A stretch of DNA of 64,000 bases from Acinetobacter colistiniresistens (lineage in GTDB: Bacteria; Pseudomonadota; Gammaproteobacteria; Pseudomonadales; Moraxellaceae): assembly GCF_000413935.1 (NCBI RefSeq), contig NZ_KE340379.1, forward strand, positions 387,205 to 451,204, in the 5' to 3' direction. Shown piece by piece: positions 45,735-55,314 of the stretch. The notes under the pieces were generated by a model. It was not told the origin of the DNA, did no database searches, and was given only the letters and a program-made list of their open reading frames with translations. The translations under genes were made by a program, and so were the position numbers. The first letter of the stretch is position 1. Each line of letters opens with the position of its first letter.

Positions 45735-46751
45735 ATGGTGTTGAGTCATCCTAATCAAGTTAAATTAGTATCAAGTGCGATGCTTAATTTATTGATTTAT
45801 TTCTGTGTAAAAAATGATCTGAAACATGCAAAATATTTGAGTGAATATAAAACAAATCAGTTGATCCCATTTGGAGAGTGGGCTGAATTGTTAGATGAGA
45901 TTAATCAAAAATATCCAAAGCCGACACTGGGATTGGAAATATCAAAATATGCTCAGCCTAAGCATCTTGGTATATTGGGGTATATTGGGCTGTCTTGTGA
46001 AAATATATTGGAGGTGTTAAATTTTTTTATAAAATACCAAAGACTTTTTTGTGAGACTAAACCAGCGAAAATGTCTGTCTCTGATAAGTTTATTGTCATA
46101 AGCTGGGGAGTAGATCCTTATATTAAAAATAATGCACTGATAGATGAGGTGTTAATGGGGGTTTTCTATGTATTTTTAAATCAATTGGTTCATCCTAATA
46201 TTATCGAAGTACATCAGGTCGATTTTTGTGTGGAGAAAACAAAAAATTTTTATAATTATGAAAATTTTTTTGGATGTCCTGTTGCATTCGAAAGTGAAGA
46301 AGTTGCAATCTACATCTCAATGAATAGTCTTGATCTAAAAGTATCCAATGCTGATCCAATACTAAATGATATTTTACTTAAGCAAGCAAACTTATTACTT
46401 TCTAAACGGCCTCATCTTGATGTTTTTGATGAGTTGATCCAAAAAACGCTGATTCAAGCGGTAAGTAAAGGGAATATTAGTGTTGATTATGTTGCACATA
46501 GGATCGGTTTGCCGTCCCGTATATTACAGTTAAAATTAAAGCAACAAGGCTATACCTTTAAAGAAAAGCTTAACCAAGTACGTAGAGATTTAGCTTTTGA
46601 TTATCTTGCCGATCTCAATTTAAGTATATTGGATATTTCAATGTTGTTGGCTTATCAAGAGCAAACGTCATTTATCCGAGCATTCAAAGTCTGGACTGGG
46701 ATGAGTCCTTTACAATATCGAAAGAAAAAAATCTTAAATCATCATTCATAA
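45735..46751 (+). CDS. AraC-family regulator beside a TonB receptor gene
   Basis: Transcription regulator of 338 residues. The N-terminal two-thirds resembles the arabinose-binding-like domain of OruR/ArgR-type regulators (YLSEYKTNQLIPFGEW, LGLEISKYAQPKHLGILGYI). The C-terminal HTH_18 domain starts near residue 235 (AVSKGNISVDYVAHRIGLP, LSILDISMLLAYQEQTSFIRAFK, WTGMSPLQYRKKK). It lies 460 bp before, and in the same direction as, a TonB-dependent receptor with a Fur-like box between them, so it may activate the receptor gene in response to the ligand taken up. Confidence 0.9.
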   Translation: MVLSHPNQVKLVSSAMLNLLIYFCVKNDLKHAKYLSEYKTNQLIPFGEWAELLDEINQKYPKPTLGLEISKYAQPKHLGILGYIGLSCENILEVLNFFIKYQRLFCETKPAKMSVSDKFIVISWGVDPYIKNNALIDEVLMGVFYVFLNQLVHPNIIEVHQVDFCVEKTKNFYNYENFFGCPVAFESEEVAIYISMNSLDLKVSNADPILNDILLKQANLLLSKRPHLDVFDELIQKTLIQAVSKGNISVDYVAHRIGLPSRILQLKLKQQGYTFKEKLNQVRRDLAFDYLADLNLSILDISMLLAYQEQTSFIRAFKVWTGMSPLQYRKKKILNHHS

Positions 46752-46972
46752 TTTTATTTGTGTTACAGGGTCTTGATCTCTTTGCCAGAGATGCAGGCTT
46801 TAGAATGATGATTGGCTAAATTTCAATTGCAGTTCTTAAGCTTTATAACCTTTGAAGATGAAAAATAACAGCCAGGACAGTGAATAAAAAGGGCTATTCA
46901 ACTGAGACTGTGCATACAAAACTGCGAAAGATTTCCAGTTTTTTGTCACAATCCATTTACATATCTATAAAT

Positions 46973-46991
46973 GTAAATGATAATTAATATC
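46973..46991. promoter_or_regulatory. Fur-like box upstream of the TonB receptor region
   Basis: GTAAATGATAATTAATATC matches the 19-bp Fur consensus at 15 positions. It is 24 bp before a 54-residue ORF and about 225 bp before the TonB receptor gene, so both could share one iron-repressed promoter. The remaining part of 46752-46972 has a weak hairpin (46776-46792) and nothing else clear. Confidence 0.6.
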
Positions 46992-47014
46992 GTTTATTGC
47001 TTTTATTCCATTGA

Positions 47015-47179
47015 ATGATGAATAATTCCCTTACCCAATTTCCACCACGGTTGCTTCACACGCTTTATACCGACTACTATGGCCGTCCACGACAATCGCT
47101 AAGTCGAAGCTTTCTTCTTAATTTTTTTACTTCATTGTTTTTTTATTTAATTTTTTTGGTTGTTTTGTGGCCTATTTAG
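47015..47179 (+). CDS. Possible 54-residue membrane protein ahead of the TonB receptor
   Basis: An ORF beginning MMNNSLTQFPPRLLHTL and ending VVLWPI. The first 30 residues are polar, with a balanced composition (TDYYGRPRQSLSRS); the last 22 or so are a strong hydrophobic helix (FFTSLFFYLIFLVVLW). Local GC rises in the polar half compared with flanking DNA, as expected of coding sequence. It starts 24 bp after a Fur-like box and ends 35 bp before the receptor gene. No clear ribosome site is seen. Two start codons in a row (47015, 47018) are possible. No known family recognised. Confidence 0.5.
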   Translation: MMNNSLTQFPPRLLHTLYTDYYGRPRQSLSRSFLLNFFTSLFFYLIFLVVLWPI

Positions 47180-47214
47180 GTTGCTGATGAATTTTTATCT
47201 TTTGATGAAGATGT

Positions 47215-49560
47215 ATGTCTCAATCCCTCTCTCAAGCAATGTTGATAAAGCCACTTGTAATGGCTATCGTTTTATCTATGAATTTCTTGACCACGCCCGT
47301 CTATGCCGATAATACGACAGGGGCTTTGGCGAGTGCTACGATAAAAGAACGGACCTTACAAGAAACATTGTCCAAGACCAATGCACAGAATCAAATCTAT
47401 CAGATGACCCCCATTGTTGTGCAAGCGGAGAAAGAAGATACCATCCAGTTTGGGCAGAGCGTATTAAATCAAAAAGCCATTGACCGTTACCAAGCCAACA
47501 ATGTAGCTCAATTGCTGGATCATATGCCGAGTGTGGGTTCAGCAGGTTCACCACGACCAGGCGGGCAAACCATTAATATCCTCGGCATGGGTGGGGTTGA
47601 GGATGTGCCAATTACTTTGGATGATTCGGTCAAAAGTTTTGATAAATATCGTCAAGGCTCAGTTTTTATTGAGCCAGAACTCTTAAAGAAAATTACGGTG
47701 GATAAGGGCCCCCACAATGTCGAAGTGGGTAATGGTGGCTTTGGTGGTAAGGTGACCTTAGAAACCAAAGATGCGACTGATCTGCTCGATGAGAATAAAA
47801 AGGTGGGTGCCTTTGTAAAATATTCACGATTTTCCAATAATCAGCAAAATACTTATACGGGTGCGGTCTATGGAAAAACTGAGGCCGGTGGGGCTGACGG
47901 GATGTTCTATTATACCAATCGGGACAGTGGTGATGTTAAACGTCCAGATGGTTCTAAATTCTTATATTCAGCGCAACAGCAAGAGACCTATTTGGCCAAA
48001 CTGAATTTTCATCCGACAGACAGTCAAAAAATCAGTTTGAATGCGATGCAGAGTGGGCATAAAGGGTGGGAGCCTTTTGCTGCAATGCGTGATCAGGATG
48101 CGGTACCGACTGAAGCAGATATCAAGAAATATGGTTATGAGGAAGCATGGAAACGTCGTTTGGTTTATCGTGATCAAAATGATAGTAGCTATTCAGTGGG
48201 CTATGAGTTAAACCCTGAAGCAAATCCCTATGTGAACTTGAAAGCGGTCGCTTCTTATTCAAAGACTGACCAGCATGATCAAAGATTACCTAGTGTAAAT
48301 GGGTCGGCTGCAACGCTGGGCAATGAAAGCTGGGTGACTTATACCAATACCGCATTTAAACTCAGTAATATCAGCGATATTGCGACTGAATATGGGATGC
48401 ATAAAGTAAAGGTCGGGGCGCAATATCAAAAAATGGAGCAGAATTCGCTCATTTACGATAAGAATAATGCTAAAAAACCTGATTATAATTTTGGTTATTA
48501 TGAACCAAACTATATGCCTTCAGGCAAACAGCAAATGCTCAGTGCATTTGTGGAGGATCAATATCAGGTTGCCAATTTCACGATTACACCATCACTTCGT
48601 TATGATCATATTACCAATACCGGTAATCCGAACCGAGCACCTCGTTATAATGATCCAAGTGCTGGGCATGATTATTCAAGCAAAACTTATACAGGGTGGT
48701 CGCCACGTTTAGCCTTGGCGTGGAAGCAAGCAGATTATCTCACTTGGTTTGCCAATATCAGTAAAACTTGGCGTGCCCCTCGCGTAGATGAGCAATATTA
48801 TGTGCAATCCGCCATGACTTCTGTGCCCTCAACCAGTCGTTATTTATTGCCTGAAAAAATGTTGGCGATCCGTTTAGGGAATGAAATGAACTTTGATGAT
48901 CTTTTTTCGGCAGAAGATCATTTACAAGTTCGCTTGACCTATCATCACAATCGGGGTGGTGATGAAATTTTCCGTAATCGGTCAACGTTCTGTAAAGCAC
49001 AAGCTGAAAATAATGCCAATGGTGGGAATGGTAGTATCAATGACTGTAATGGAAATTATAAGCACGGTTTTTACCGCAATGTCACCGACTATACCATTAA
49101 AGCTTATGAAGCTGAGATTTTCTATAATCAGCCGACTTGGTTCACGGGTTTAACCTATTCTTATATTCGGGGGCAACGTGACAATTCACCTGTCAATCCA
49201 TGGTTTGAGCAAAAAACTTGGATGACGGATATTCCACCGAAAAAGGCAACTGCAACGCTAGGGGTAAATGTGCCTGAACATCATCTCACTATGGGCTGGC
49301 GCGGGATTTTTGTGGCTAAACAAGATCGGAGTTTATCGGATAATGATAAGTCGATTGCGGCATCCTCTTTTTCTTTGCCTAAGACCAAAGGTTATTCCTT
49401 ACATGGCGTTTATGCGGATTGGCAACCTGTAGGGGAAAAAGGGCCTAGATTGAACCTTTCAATCGATAACTTGTTTAATCGAGACTATAAAATGTATTTA
49501 GGTGAATATATGACGGGTACAGGTCGAGATTATAAACTCAGTATTTCCCAGACCTTCTAA
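47215..49560 (+). CDS. TonB-dependent outer membrane receptor, probably haem/haemoglobin type
   Basis: Outer membrane receptor of 781 residues that would import an iron source with energy from TonB. After the signal peptide (hydrophobic about 10-28, cut near VYADN) comes a TonB box-like TPIVVQA, then the plug domain (IDRYQANNVAQLLDHMPSVG, GGQTINILGMGG, VDKGPHNVEVGNGGFGG). The barrel ends NLFNRDYKMYLGEYMTGTGR then DYKLSISQTF with a terminal Phe. The C-terminal pattern and the plug resemble the TonB-dependent haemoglobin/transferrin/lactoferrin receptor group. Fur-like box and AraC gene upstream suggest iron and ligand control. Ligand is inferred. Confidence 0.9.
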   Translation: MSQSLSQAMLIKPLVMAIVLSMNFLTTPVYADNTTGALASATIKERTLQETLSKTNAQNQIYQMTPIVVQAEKEDTIQFGQSVLNQKAIDRYQANNVAQLLDHMPSVGSAGSPRPGGQTINILGMGGVEDVPITLDDSVKSFDKYRQGSVFIEPELLKKITVDKGPHNVEVGNGGFGGKVTLETKDATDLLDENKKVGAFVKYSRFSNNQQNTYTGAVYGKTEAGGADGMFYYTNRDSGDVKRPDGSKFLYSAQQQETYLAKLNFHPTDSQKISLNAMQSGHKGWEPFAAMRDQDAVPTEADIKKYGYEEAWKRRLVYRDQNDSSYSVGYELNPEANPYVNLKAVASYSKTDQHDQRLPSVNGSAATLGNESWVTYTNTAFKLSNISDIATEYGMHKVKVGAQYQKMEQNSLIYDKNNAKKPDYNFGYYEPNYMPSGKQQMLSAFVEDQYQVANFTITPSLRYDHITNTGNPNRAPRYNDPSAGHDYSSKTYTGWSPRLALAWKQADYLTWFANISKTWRAPRVDEQYYVQSAMTSVPSTSRYLLPEKMLAIRLGNEMNFDDLFSAEDHLQVRLTYHHNRGGDEIFRNRSTFCKAQAENNANGGNGSINDCNGNYKHGFYRNVTDYTIKAYEAEIFYNQPTWFTGLTYSYIRGQRDNSPVNPWFEQKTWMTDIPPKKATATLGVNVPEHHLTMGWRGIFVAKQDRSLSDNDKSIAASSFSLPKTKGYSLHGVYADWQPVGEKGPRLNLSIDNLFNRDYKMYLGEYMTGTGRDYKLSISQTF

Positions 49561-49589
49561 ATCCAGACGGATAACTTTAAGGATCCAAA

Positions 49590-49624
49590 AAAATACAGGT
49601 GGCATTGTTAGCCACCTGTATTTT
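49590..49624 (+). terminator. Terminator after the TonB receptor gene
   Basis: A 14-bp stem: AAAATACAGGTGGC (49590-49603), loop of seven, GCCACCTGTATTTT (49611-49624). Strong rho-independent type. Confidence 0.9.
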
Positions 49625-49754
49625 GTTTGAACTGCATAATTTTTAGTTCTAAAGGCTGAAATTTTCACGATATGATAATTTTTTGCATGTTTGATGTTAA
49701 TTTTTTTGAGGTTGTTTTTTATACAATAGGGTGAGCTTGTATAGAGCACCGAAA

Positions 49755-50036
49755 ATGAAAAAATGGATTTGCTTAACATGCGGTAAATATAAAAAAGTTG
49801 AACCAGAAGCTTTTAAAGCAGGACAAATCGTATTTTTTTATCAATTTAGAATTGAAGCAGAAGAAATCTATAAAATAATAAGAAAGGGTGTGATAGTAAA
49901 AAGAAAAGCTCAGGTTTTAACGATTTTGGATTGTGGGGAAATTTTCTATCTAAAAGATAATGATGTGTATCCTGAAGATGCGCCAGTTGACTTTATTTAT
50001 AATATGTTTGGGGAGTGTATTTGTACTTTATATTGA
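49755..50036 (+). CDS. Hypothetical protein (93 residues)
   Basis: Small soluble protein beginning MKKWICLTCGKYKKVEPEAF. An early CxxC (CLTC) could bind zinc or be redox active, but only one pair is clear near the start; further Cys are in LDCGE and ECICTLY. A GTG at 49731 would add eight residues. Neither start has a strong ribosome site. No family recognised. It lies alone between the receptor terminator and a convergent LysR gene. Confidence 0.6.
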   Translation: MKKWICLTCGKYKKVEPEAFKAGQIVFFYQFRIEAEEIYKIIRKGVIVKRKAQVLTILDCGEIFYLKDNDVYPEDAPVDFIYNMFGECICTLY

Positions 50037-50079
50037 TTTAAAAAATACATTGATATTCAATGTTTTTAAAAGAAACTCT

Positions 50080-51006
50080 TTAGTTGTTAAATACCTGCAA
50101 GAATTTATGTCGTAATCGAGGAATTGAAAAATCTAAAAAGAGTTTGGTGGTCAGTAATACATTTTGTCGTGTAGGAATAAGTGCATTCAAAAGCGAATTT
50201 TGAGGGAACCATACTGATTGTGCTTCAAATACATTGACAAATTGGCCTGATTTCAACTCATCGATACATAAATACAAAGGCAGGACTGCAACTCCCATGC
50301 CTTGTTGGACGACTGATTTAAGTACAGACATATTGCCACAACTAATATAAGGCTCCAGTTGTACCAGATGTAGGTCATTATTTTGGTTTAAAAACACTTT
50401 GGATACCATGTTGTTTTGAACTGCAAGGGCGATAAAGTTTAGCTCCTTGAGCTGGTCTGGATGTTGAATCTTCTCTTTATCACTCATATAAGTCTGACTG
50501 GCAACCAACGCCATGGGTAAATCGCAAATTGGACGAATAATCAGGCTGGAGTCATTTAGCAGTTTGGAAGAAATTCGGAAAACCAGATCGACCTGTGCAT
50601 TGATCAAATCAATATTGTGATCTGATGTATTGATGATCAGACGTATCTTTGGATATTCATGCAGGAACAAATCAAGAATAGGCAGTAATGCTTCTTGGGC
50701 AAAGGTAGAGGAGCAGCCTATTCTTAATGTACCCTTCGGATCACCAGCAAGATCGGTTGCAACAGCATAAGCATTTTGTGCTGCCTGTTTTAAGGCTTTT
50801 GCATGTATATAAACTTCTTCACCTGCTGGCGTAAGCGCAACATTTCTTGTGTTTCGATGTAAGAGACGAACCCCAATTCTGTTCTCAAGGTTAGCAATAT
50901 GTCGACTGAGTTTGGAACGTTGTATGCCGAGATTGCGTGCCGCAGCAGAAAAACCAGTGTGTTCTACAACTTCAGCAAATAACAACAGATCATCCAGTTT
51001 TTGCAT
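50080..51006 (-). CDS. LysR-family regulator (308 residues)
   Basis: LysR regulator with the helix-turn-helix in residues 3-62 (LLLFAEVVEHTGFSAAARNL, RSKLSRHIANLENRIGV) and an effector domain that starts GTLRIGCSSTFAQEALLPIL. It resembles the DsdC/CrgA-like branch with the LDDLLLFAEV opening. It is divergent from the metallo-beta-lactamase-fold gene, the classic arrangement for a LysR regulator and its target, but that gene is now frameshifted (51125-52104). Its own frame is intact. Confidence 0.92.
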   Translation of the reverse strand: MQKLDDLLLFAEVVEHTGFSAAARNLGIQRSKLSRHIANLENRIGVRLLHRNTRNVALTPAGEEVYIHAKALKQAAQNAYAVATDLAGDPKGTLRIGCSSTFAQEALLPILDLFLHEYPKIRLIINTSDHNIDLINAQVDLVFRISSKLLNDSSLIIRPICDLPMALVASQTYMSDKEKIQHPDQLKELNFIALAVQNNMVSKVFLNQNNDLHLVQLEPYISCGNMSVLKSVVQQGMGVAVLPLYLCIDELKSGQFVNVFEAQSVWFPQNSLLNALIPTRQNVLLTTKLFLDFSIPRLRHKFLQVFNN

Positions 51007-51124
51007 GACGCTCTCAGCCTATATTGTTGCTAATTTTAGGACAGTATATTGCGATTTTTGTGGGTTTTGTCTGAGGGTTGAAATTGTTAAATTGGTTTCC
51101 GTGAAATCAAGACAGGTCTTATCG

Positions 51125-52104
51125 ATGGGCACATTTAAAAATCAAAGAATTAGCGCATTTTGGGGCAATAAATTTTTTGTAGCATTATTGCTATCATTGC
51201 CTTTGAACCCTGCTTTTGCAACAGATAATGGCATTTCTGTAGACCAGTCGCTATATCAGAATCGTCCTGTTTTAACCGATTTTACAGCGGCTTCCTGTCC
51301 TGATAATCCCAAAAGTTTAACCCAAGTTAAAGGTAATCTGTATCGACATACCACTGGTGCAGGTTTAGCCGTACACAGTGGTTTAGTGTTGATCACCAAA
51401 GAGGGGGCTTTGGTGATTGATCCTGCGATGACTTGTACATCGACATGGTTAAAAGATGAAATTAAAAAACGTTTTGATGTACCTGTAAAATATGTGATCT
51501 ATACCCATGCGCATGCTGATCACATTAGTGGTGGTCAGATCTTTAAAGCGGATGGTGCAACCATTGTTGCCAATCAACGTAGTCTTGAACCGATTGTCGG
51601 AGAAAAGCTGCCAACAGCATTGCCTGATCAAGTTTTGATCAGGATATGAAAATTAGTTTAGGAAGGGAAGAGGTTCTATTACATTACGTGGCGCCAAGCC
51701 ATTCTGACAGTATGGTCATGGTACTTTTTCCAAAATATAAAGCACTGCAATGTACCGATGTCTGTGAAAGTAAAAGCATGCCATACAATGATTTCTTAGA
51801 CTTTTACTACACGGGATGGATTGACACCTTGGATTGGGTGATCAAGCAGGATGTCGATTTTATTGATGTCGGACACTATAGTCCTGCAACGCGAGAATAT
51901 CAGATTGCACTACGTCATTATATTATCGATTTGCACCAACAAGTGCTGGATTTGGTTCGTGCAGGGCAGTCGTGGGATCAACTCTATCGTAATGTGAAAT
52001 TTAGTCCGGATGTCCAGAACTGGATTGGTTTCAGTAGCATGAAAATGCCGAATATTCAGGGAATGTATCGCTGGGTCAGTAATCATCGTCGAGGGAACTG
52101 GTAA
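51125..52104 (+). pseudogene. MBL-fold metallohydrolase, broken by one frameshift
   Basis: The first frame starts at ATG 51125 with a signal peptide (FFVALLLSLPLNPAFA), then the MBL core TGAGLAVHSGLVLITKEGALVIDP and the zinc motif YTHAHADHISGG. It stops at 51649 after PDQVLIRI. A second frame, 51646-52104, continues the family sequence (LHYVAPSHSDSMVMVLFP, CTDVCESKSMPYNDF, DFIDVGHYSP). Adding one T to the TTTT at 51633-51636 joins them as PDQVFDQDMKISLGR. So the gene looks like a full 326-residue secreted hydrolase with a one-base deletion. It may be a true pseudogene, a sequencing error or a slippage-controlled gene. Confidence 0.85.
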
Positions 52105-52109
52105 GAGGG

Positions 52110-53108
52110 ATGCATGAGTCGTTTCTTCTTGAGGCTAGCACTAAGGTTGATGAGATTAGATTGAACTTATTTAGATCCAATCTGAATAAGAAATGGAATA
52201 ATATTAAAGTGTTAGAAATTAAAGACCTAGAAACTTTTATATATGCTGTTGAGAATTCTACCTTAACGGTTACGTCTGAACAACTCGGTATTGATCAGTC
52301 CACTGTGACTAAGCGAATCAATAATATCGAACAAAAACTCAAAGGAAAGCTGTTCAATCGCAAGAGTCGCCCCTTACAACTGACTCAATTGGGTGAAAAA
52401 GTATATTTTAAAGGGCGTTATATTCTTGAACAGATGCAGCAGTTAGAGCATTTCTCTTTGCAAGAGGAGGTTTCATTCCAAGAAAAAATTAAAATCGGGA
52501 TTCCTGTTACCTTAGTAGATGATCTATGTGAATATGTTTATAAAAAATACAAAAATGATCACTATTTGACTGAACTAGAAATACAGAGTGGATGGGGGCG
52601 AAGTTTGATTCAACAGGTGGCAGAAGGTGAGTTAGCACTTGCCATTGTCATGATTCCGTCCAATATTCATCTTGCTAATGATTTACTGTTTATGAATATT
52701 GGGACTTTGCCCTTAGTGATTGTCTCGGTCAAGAGCGGAGTTAAAGAACATAGCAGTTTGGAGCGTTGCAGTAAAAAGGGCTGGGTGATACATCCAGAAG
52801 GGTGTTGCTTTAGAGAAAGTCTAAATAAAAAACTAAATGAGCAAAAACTACTTCTGTATGCAAATAAAGAAATTTTTGGGGTAGAGGCTCAATTGAATAG
52901 CATTTTAAATGGTGATGGATTGGGGGTTTTCCCAAAACCTTTTTTTGATCAACATGTTATCTCTAGTCCGGATCTAGAAATTGTAGCGGTCAACGATTTT
53001 AATATCAGTTTAAATGTGGGGATTATTTATGCAGATCAGAGCTATTTAGAGGAGGTGAATTATTTTGCAAGAATCTTAAAAGCACGATATTTTAGTAAAC
53101 AAGAATAA
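52110..53108 (+). CDS. LysR-family regulator (332 residues, start uncertain)
   Basis: LysR-type regulator with the helix-turn-helix in DLETFIYAVENSTLTVTS and QSTVTKRINNIEQKLKG, followed by an effector domain. The listed start gives 33 unusual residues ahead of the domain; a GTG at 52209 would give the more typical 299 residues, though neither start has a good ribosome site. The stop of the MBL pseudogene is only five bases upstream, so it was probably in one operon with it. Two LysR genes flank the broken hydrolase. Confidence 0.8.
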   Translation: MHESFLLEASTKVDEIRLNLFRSNLNKKWNNIKVLEIKDLETFIYAVENSTLTVTSEQLGIDQSTVTKRINNIEQKLKGKLFNRKSRPLQLTQLGEKVYFKGRYILEQMQQLEHFSLQEEVSFQEKIKIGIPVTLVDDLCEYVYKKYKNDHYLTELEIQSGWGRSLIQQVAEGELALAIVMIPSNIHLANDLLFMNIGTLPLVIVSVKSGVKEHSSLERCSKKGWVIHPEGCCFRESLNKKLNEQKLLLYANKEIFGVEAQLNSILNGDGLGVFPKPFFDQHVISSPDLEIVAVNDFNISLNVGIIYADQSYLEEVNYFARILKARYFSKQE

Positions 53109-53228
53109 AGCTAACTGAACTTTTCGATTATGAGGAGGATAAAGTTCGCGCTGCAAATTTTTGGAGGAAGAGTTCAAGCTAAGGTATGAAATAATGTATT
53201 AAAATTAAAAAATAGTTAGGGCATAGAC

Positions 53229-53558
53229 ATGAGAAGAATACTAAGTTTGATGTCTGTTCTGATCGTATCCACGGCAATTTGTGCAGATGAAACACAAGTA
53301 AACAAGGGTGGAGAGCAGGTGACTTCTACAAATCTACGGCTAGAAAAAAATAAGAATTCACTGATTAAGCAGTCTACCAAAAAAGCAGATATTGATGATG
53401 AGGTCGATACACAGGCGTTAAAACTCGGTGGAATACATCGCCGGGAAGATGCCAGGCAATATCTGGAGCAAAAAAGTGAAATGGAACAGAATCATGAACA
53501 GTCAGATGATAAAGCTCAGAATCAGAAAGAATCTCCTAATGTGATGACACAGAAATAG
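53229..53558 (+). CDS. Secreted hypothetical protein (109 residues)
   Basis: Small protein with a signal peptide (MRRILSLMSVLIVSTAICA, cut before DETQV) and a very polar, charged remainder rich in Lys, Glu, Gln and Asp, lacking cysteine after the signal. The C-terminal 50 residues (RREDARQYLEQKSEMEQ and KAQNQKESP) look disordered or coiled. No family recognised. Probably periplasmic; no partner is evident in the surrounding genes. Confidence 0.6.
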   Translation: MRRILSLMSVLIVSTAICADETQVNKGGEQVTSTNLRLEKNKNSLIKQSTKKADIDDEVDTQALKLGGIHRREDARQYLEQKSEMEQNHEQSDDKAQNQKESPNVMTQK

Positions 53559-53696
53559 ATTCTGCTTGATGTCTTGGGACAATTGATTGCATTGCCACCG
53601 TTCCCTCCATGTAAGTGGGATAATCATGAAACAAGAGGCGAATTACTTGATGTGAATGTCTTACTTGTAGGGTGAAGTTATTGCAAAGGAACTCAA

Positions 53697-54347
53697 ATGA
53701 GCAAAAATTATTGGGAAGAGGTATATCAATCTAAACAAGCCGATCAGGTTAGCTGGTATCAGCAATATGATCATAAAACACTAGAACTGATCCGATCTCA
53801 GAATCTATTACCTGATGTAAAACTTATTGATGTTGGAAGTGGGGCATCTCTATTAATTGATCAGCTGATCGAGGCAGGCTATAAAAATATACATGTGCTT
53901 GATTTATCCGAAACAGCATTGAAGACAACGCAAGCAAGATTAATTGAGAAGAATTTGGATAGCAGCCAAATTCATTGGCTCGTTGCAGATGTTTGTACAG
54001 TTGGTCTGGCTGCTCAGTTTTTCGATGTATGGCATGATCGGGCTGTATTTCATTTTATGGTGACAGAAGAGCAACAAGCGCAATATCTAAAAAATGTACG
54101 GCATGCCTTGAAGCCAAGCGGATTGATGATTCTGTCTACGTTTGCCGAAGATGGCCCAACACAATGTAGTGGTTTACCAGTAGAGCGCTATAATGTTGAA
54201 AAGTTAGCGCAGAGACTTGGTGGCAATTTTAGTTTATTGCATCAGGCGCTTGAAACACATATTACCCCTTGGGGCGCAGAACAAAAATTTCTAAATACTA
54301 TATGGCAGTTTAAAGGCCAAAATTATACTGAGGATAGTCCGAGTTGA
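53697..54347 (+). CDS. Class I SAM-dependent methyltransferase
   Basis: A 216-residue methyltransferase with the Rossmann motif I LIDVGSGASLLIDQLIEAGY near residues 44-63, post-I VLDLSETALKTTQARL, and FDVWHDRAVFHFMV as motif IV-like region. The N-terminus YWEEVYQSKQADQVSWYQ resembles tellurite-resistance or thiopurine-type small methyltransferases. Substrate unknown. It is monocistronic: a divergent hydrolase gene converges from the other side. Start with AAAGGAACTCAA upstream. Confidence 0.88.
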   Translation: MSKNYWEEVYQSKQADQVSWYQQYDHKTLELIRSQNLLPDVKLIDVGSGASLLIDQLIEAGYKNIHVLDLSETALKTTQARLIEKNLDSSQIHWLVADVCTVGLAAQFFDVWHDRAVFHFMVTEEQQAQYLKNVRHALKPSGLMILSTFAEDGPTQCSGLPVERYNVEKLAQRLGGNFSLLHQALETHITPWGAEQKFLNTIWQFKGQNYTEDSPS

Positions 54348-54394
54348 TCAGCCGCAGGCATTTATTTATAAGCACGCTGGGTTAACGTCTTTGC

Positions 54395-55294
54395 TCAACT
54401 GTGGTCTAGCCATTGACCTGCCTCTTGTAAGGCCTGTCTACTTTCGGGAACAAATGGAATTTGTGGCCATGCATGCCACATTCCTGTCCAAATTGATAAG
54501 GTGATTGAAACATTGGCAGCCTCCGCTCTTTTTGCAAATTCACGACTATCATCAAGCAATACTTCTCGTGAACCAACCTGTACCAGTAACGGCGGAAGAC
54601 CAGTAAAATCGGCATATAACGGTGACAATAATGGATCATTCCGAATATGGTCTCTGGCATAATGCCGCGCAAAATCCCGTTCTAAAAAATAAGTCCCCAA
54701 AAAAGGATCTCGTTTGTCTTGTCTGGTATGACTCAATGAAGTTAAGGTTAGATCTAACCATGGAGATTGTAAGTAGATTTTTTTAGGCAGGTTGAGCTGT
54801 TTGTCTTTTAGTAGAATACCCAACGCTAAGGCTAGGTTCCCACCTGCGGAGTCACCCGCAAGTAAAATTTCATGCGCTGGAAATCTATCGGATAAGCTTT
54901 GCCATGCGCATAAAACGTCTTCTAGGGCAGCGGGGTAGGGATGTTCTGGGGCTAAACGATAATCGGGTAAATAGGCAAATTCCGCTTTGGAAAGCTTACA
55001 CAGTGTTCCGACATAGGCACGATAACTGTGAGGGCTGCCAATGACGAAACCACCGCCATGAATATAAAATAAAATACGACCTTTGACTTTATTCGTCGAT
55101 TGATTATGTATGCTGAGAATAGGCAAGTTTTCGATATGACTATTTTCAAATTTCAATTGACTAGGTATCGGAGCCATGCGAGTACCTTGTTCGAAGATTC
55201 TCCGCATCAATTTAGTATTATTGGGATGCAATAATAGTAATTTCTTTTGCCAACCAAATAATTTGATTGCGGCATACGCCCGTAAACTCACCAT
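54395..55294 (-). CDS. Alpha/beta hydrolase of the HSL (hormone-sensitive lipase) family
   Basis: A 299-residue esterase/lipase. The oxyanion-hole motif is FYIHGGGFVIGS, the nucleophile elbow LLAGDSAGGNLAL, and the acid and base are likely the Asp in VGSREVLLDDS and His in GMWHAWPQ. Typical for bacterial HSL-group enzymes that hydrolyse short-chain esters or similar substrates. Probably cytoplasmic, as no signal peptide is present. Shares direction with the Crp/Fnr-type regulator just upstream (20-base gap), so the two are probably co-transcribed and the regulator may govern it. Confidence 0.92.
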   Translation of the reverse strand: MVSLRAYAAIKLFGWQKKLLLLHPNNTKLMRRIFEQGTRMAPIPSQLKFENSHIENLPILSIHNQSTNKVKGRILFYIHGGGFVIGSPHSYRAYVGTLCKLSKAEFAYLPDYRLAPEHPYPAALEDVLCAWQSLSDRFPAHEILLAGDSAGGNLALALGILLKDKQLNLPKKIYLQSPWLDLTLTSLSHTRQDKRDPFLGTYFLERDFARHYARDHIRNDPLLSPLYADFTGLPPLLVQVGSREVLLDDSREFAKRAEAANVSITLSIWTGMWHAWPQIPFVPESRQALQEAGQWLDHS

Positions 55295-55314
55295 AGTTTA
55301 AAGTTCCAAATCGA

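Noticed and set aside
50849..51124. Extended N-terminus of the MBL-fold frame
   Set aside because: This part is antisense to the LysR gene. The ATG at 51125 begins a proper signal peptide, so the extension is an open-frame artefact.
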